Shown here: piece by piece, positions 61,187 to 64,000 of the stretch | How the letters are laid out: every line of letters begins with the position of its first letter | Position numbering within the stretch: the first letter of the stretch is position 1 | NCBI RefSeq assembly: GCF_009755665.1 | Contig: NZ_CP046622.1 | Span: forward strand, 5,397,001 to 5,461,000 | Direction: 5' to 3' | Source of the DNA: Variovorax paradoxus | Lineage (GTDB): Bacteria; Pseudomonadota; Gammaproteobacteria; Burkholderiales; Burkholderiaceae_C | Length of the DNA: 64,000 bases | Program-made: the position numbers and the translations under genes | The notes under the pieces: model-generated | Told to the model about the DNA's origin: nothing | The model's input: the letters and a program-made list of their open reading frames with translations, nothing else | The model's database searches: none

Positions 61187-64000
61187 TCAGCTCGGATTCG
61201 GCGGCTGCTTGCGCCAGCTTTGACGGCCGAACTGCAAACCGTGGTTGACGCGCCGCTCGGCGTTTGCTTCGGGGTCGAACACCCGCTCTCCGCGAATGGT
61301 CTGCCTGCCCGCACCCGTTCCTGTGCCACTGACCTGGCCGCCGGCCATTGCATCGGCGCCATTGAAAAATCCATCGCCGTTCATGTCGAACACGACGTAA
61401 TCGGTTCGGCCGCCGCCATTCGGATCGATGCCGTAGATCGTGCCGCTCATGCCCGCCGCACAAGGATCGTCTGAAGTCCGCACCGACGAAAGGAACAGCC
61501 CCCGGCCGTACAGCGTCATGTCATAGACCACCTTCTCGCCGTTGCGTGGCAGGTCTACCATCCACCCCCACTTTTCGACATCGATGTCCCGCTTGGCAGT
61601 CGTGTCGGTCTTGTACCACTGCACTGTGTTGTTCGTGAGCGAGAAGTTGCCTGAGCCGGTGTCCAGTTCCGCGAACGACTGGCTCTGCATATCGGCGCGT
61701 CCCTTGGCTGCGGTCGGCAATGGTGTGGGCGCCGCCACGCCCCTTTCGTTGTAGCGCTCCCAAACGCCATACACGGTCTGCCTCTGCGTGCTGCTCTTGT
61801 CGCTGGCCGTCAACAGGCGGCCGGTGCCAATGATCACCAGATCGCCCTTGCCCGTGGGGTGCGGCACCACATAGGGAGCCGCCGTGATCGCCTGGCGCTT
61901 GCCGTCTGCGGCCTTGGCAGTGAAGAACTTCTGCACCGTCCACGCCGAGACGTCGCCGCTGCTTATGTCGAAGCGCCACACGTTGCCCGCCAAGTCACCC
62001 GCGTAGGCCAGGTCCACCTTGCCATCGCGGGTGTTATCCACGGCGGTTGCACGCGAGAGCCCGTTGCCCAGGGGCAGTGACGCCGTCAACTCGTCAGCTG
62101 ACATGCCGCCATCCAGATTGAATTGCCGGAGCACGGCGCCATTCGAAACATCCAGGACGAACAGGCTGGCACCGCCACCGCCCGCGGTGCTGTTGCCCCC
62201 TTGATAACCGCCGGGCACCAGGGCAACCCACTTGCCTTTGCCAGTCGCCGGATCATTGAGCCGTGCGATGGTCGGCTGCGGCAGGGAGTTGCCCATGTTG
62301 GCGTTCTGATCGGACCCGAACTCCCACAGCAGTTGGGGCGACGTGGGGTCGGTGATGTCCAGCGCAAACACTTGCCTGCCGCCAGCGCCCAGGCTGCCGA
62401 TCATCACCTTGTGCCACGCTCCGCCGAAATACACGTCAGAGGCAACCGGTGAGCCGTCGACGTAGTAGCGGTGCGATGTGCCGTCTTTCTTGCCGTAATC
62501 GGGCGCGGTGAGCGTGTTCAGACTGTTGCGCAACGCCGTAGGAATAAACGCGAACTCCTCCACGCCGTTCTCGGCACGGAAGGCGTGGAGCATGCCGTCG
62601 TTGGCGCCCACATAGATCATCTCCGGCTTGCTTGCCTGACCGGTGACAAAGTCGGCGTAGTTGCTGCCTGTGCCCTCCAATGCATCCGCAGCTGTTGTCC
62701 GGTAGAGCGCGCCCTTGACGCGCAGCGGCGACGAATTGACGATGTCGCCGAGCAGATTGGGCTTGCCGCTGGGCAGGACCTTGCGGGCACGGAACGTCTC
62801 GCTCTCGCCGCGCAGGAAGCTGATGCGCTGTTCGGCCCTGGCATCTGCCTGGTTGGTGGCAGGGTTCCTGTTGAGCGCGGTGAGCCAGGCCGCATCGGCC
62901 GTCTGCCCACCAATGCCCGCAAAGGTGAATGGACGTAGGGTGGGCGTGGTGGCGCCTGCACCCGCATAAAGAATATTCCGGGGCGTTGTGCGCGCGGCCA
63001 GCTGCTCTGCTGCGCTCCACTGACGCACGTAGTTCAAGCCGGTGGTGGCGTTATCCGTCAGCCTGTCGCGGATTACGTCACCGACCCAGCCTTCGGCCTC
63101 GAAGCGGGTGCGGTAGATATCTGCGCCCGAAGCGATGGTGCCGCCGGGCACGTCCACCGACACAGCCGTCACCGAATTGGTGTTCTGCAAGATATCGTTG
63201 AAGGCCTTGGTCATCTGCGCCTTCAGCGTGGTGGCGTTGGTGACCAGGAAATAGTTGTCCGGATCGCCCGCGACCGAGGCGGGATCACGCCCCGGCATAC
63301 CGTATTTGGCGGCGTACCACAGAGGGCCCTTGAGGAAGCTACCCGAAGAACCCGTGGTGCTGGGCGTGAAGGTCCGACTGGCCGTGAGCGGCAGGTTGGC
63401 GCACTCCGAATCGTTGGATTTCCCGACGCAATAGCCAGGCGCGCGGCTGGGAGGCGTGTTCAGCGCGTAGTACACCGAACCCGTGTCCTTGTCCCGCACC
63501 TCCAGATACATGCCGTCCTGGTTGGTACCGGAGATCACATAGCCCATGTGCTGCCCGATGCCGCCGGCGGCGTATTCGGACAGCATGTCGACCTTCACGC
63601 TGCCGTCCGCCTGTAGCGCAACGGTGTAACGCGAGATGGCGTCCATGTCGTGGTCGGCGCCCTGCTCCACGTCCTCGTAGTTGATGCGGAACTCTGCATA
63701 GGGCCGCCCACCGTTGATGTTGGCATTCTGGTCGGCTGCGCCGGTGTTGGCGATGCGGTCGACGTAGTAGTCCACGATCTGGTTGGTCGGCGCGAAGCGC
63801 GTGGGATCGATGTTGTAGCCGGTAACAGACTTGGCAAAAGGGGAGATCGTCACGAATCGGCTATTGCCTACCGGAAACCGAATCTCGGGCAACGGGGAAG
63901 CGATGGCTACCGAATACGTCATCAGCCGGTTCTTGCCCCGGGCATTGCCAAAAACAGCGTTGTTGGCACCAAAACGCGAGACCCCCGCGGAGTAATAGCT
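61187..64000 (-). CDS. pilY1: PilY1/PilC-type pilus tip adhesin (5' end beyond window)
   Basis: The last ~937 residues of a PilY1-like protein; the frame stays open to the right edge, so the N-terminus is outside. The C-terminal half is the beta-propeller characteristic of PilY1: YVGANDGMLHAFRAENGVEE, HRYYVDGSPVASDVYFG, WHKVMIGSLGAGGRQVFALD, and the calcium-binding loop DNTRDGKVDLAYAGDLAGNV. A second calcium-like loop (DMNGDGFFNGAD) occurs near the C-terminus. PilY1 sits at the pilus tip, antagonises retraction and mediates adhesion and surface sensing. Other operon members (fimT, pilV, pilW, pilX) are expected upstream, outside the window. Confidence 0.94.
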   Translation of the reverse strand, partial: SYYSAGVSRFGANNAVFGNARGKNRLMTYSVAIASPLPEIRFPVGNSRFVTISPFAKSVTGYNIDPTRFAPTNQIVDYYVDRIANTGAADQNANINGGRPYAEFRINYEDVEQGADHDMDAISRYTVALQADGSVKVDMLSEYAAGGIGQHMGYVISGTNQDGMYLEVRDKDTGSVYYALNTPPSRAPGYCVGKSNDSECANLPLTASRTFTPSTTGSSGSFLKGPLWYAAKYGMPGRDPASVAGDPDNYFLVTNATTLKAQMTKAFNDILQNTNSVTAVSVDVPGGTIASGADIYRTRFEAEGWVGDVIRDRLTDNATTGLNYVRQWSAAEQLAARTTPRNILYAGAGATTPTLRPFTFAGIGGQTADAAWLTALNRNPATNQADARAEQRISFLRGESETFRARKVLPSGKPNLLGDIVNSSPLRVKGALYRTTAADALEGTGSNYADFVTGQASKPEMIYVGANDGMLHAFRAENGVEEFAFIPTALRNSLNTLTAPDYGKKDGTSHRYYVDGSPVASDVYFGGAWHKVMIGSLGAGGRQVFALDITDPTSPQLLWEFGSDQNANMGNSLPQPTIARLNDPATGKGKWVALVPGGYQGGNSTAGGGGASLFVLDVSNGAVLRQFNLDGGMSADELTASLPLGNGLSRATAVDNTRDGKVDLAYAGDLAGNVWRFDISSGDVSAWTVQKFFTAKAADGKRQAITAAPYVVPHPTGKGDLVIIGTGRLLTASDKSSTQRQTVYGVWERYNERGVAAPTPLPTAAKGRADMQSQSFAELDTGSGNFSLTNNTVQWYKTDTTAKRDIDVEKWGWMVDLPRNGEKVVYDMTLYGRGLFLSSVRTSDDPCAAGMSGTIYGIDPNGGGRTDYVVFDMNGDGFFNGADAMAGGQVSGTGTGAGRQTIRGERVFDPEANAERRVNHGLQFGRQSWRKQPPNPS

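Overview
The window is a high-GC bacterial chromosome segment. Its gene content (glnE next to yhdP, purB, PglL-like ligase with pilE/pilY1, OtnK-type sugar-acid genes, ECF41 sigma factor) points to Burkholderiales, most likely a Variovorax-like Comamonadaceae. That placement is inferred from protein character, not from a search. Genes run off both edges: an oxidoreductase on the left and pilY1 on the right. I see no rRNA, tRNA, CRISPR array, transposase or phage module.

Layout. 1-1.6 kb: the end of a phthalate-dioxygenase-reductase-type protein and a RutR-like TetR regulator. 1.6-10.6 kb: a minus-strand catabolic cluster for four-carbon sugar acids. It holds a GntR/FCD regulator, an MFS importer, two dehydrogenases (LtnD, DenD), OtnK, OtnC and OtnI, followed by a cytosine-deaminase-like amidohydrolase and a Rid protein. 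A 250 bp inverted-repeat element sits between otnK and otnC. The inferred route is import, oxidation to 3-oxo or 2-oxo-tetronate, isomerisation, phosphorylation and decarboxylation to dihydroxyacetone phosphate.

10.6-23.9 kb: the most notable region, a two-partner-secretion/contact-dependent-inhibition locus. It has a 3364-residue CdiA/BcpA-type exoprotein, a tiny two-helix membrane protein overlapping its stop codon (candidate immunity protein), the outer-membrane CdiB transporter and a lipoprotein. The last ~1.3 kb of cdiA and the immunity gene are clearly lower in GC than their surroundings, as expected for an exchangeable toxin/immunity cassette. The toxin domain is Gly-rich and hydrophobic and is not a nuclease family I recognise.

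23.9-31 kb: an MdeB/AceE-type 2-oxoacid dehydrogenase E1 divergent from an Lrp regulator, a Tat-exported PhoX phosphatase with a Pho-box-like site, and MltA sharing its start codon region with a divergent microprotein. 31-44 kb: two OmpA-type lipoproteins, a two-component system in a tight operon with an amidase and YhdP, then divergent glnE and rlpA. 44-46 kb: an ECF41 sigma factor and its carboxymuconolactone-decarboxylase partner, each preceded by a perfect ECF41 promoter. 46-56 kb: a di-iron ferritin-like protein, exported glutathione peroxidase, GST, PurB, an iron-uptake pair (PepSY protein and FecA-like receptor), YaeQ, small DUF proteins, and a yybP-ykoY manganese riboswitch in front of a TerC exporter. 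56-64 kb: a small holin-like membrane protein, a BepA-like M48 protease, MoaC, a PglL-like O-oligosaccharyltransferase, a type IV pilin and PilY1.
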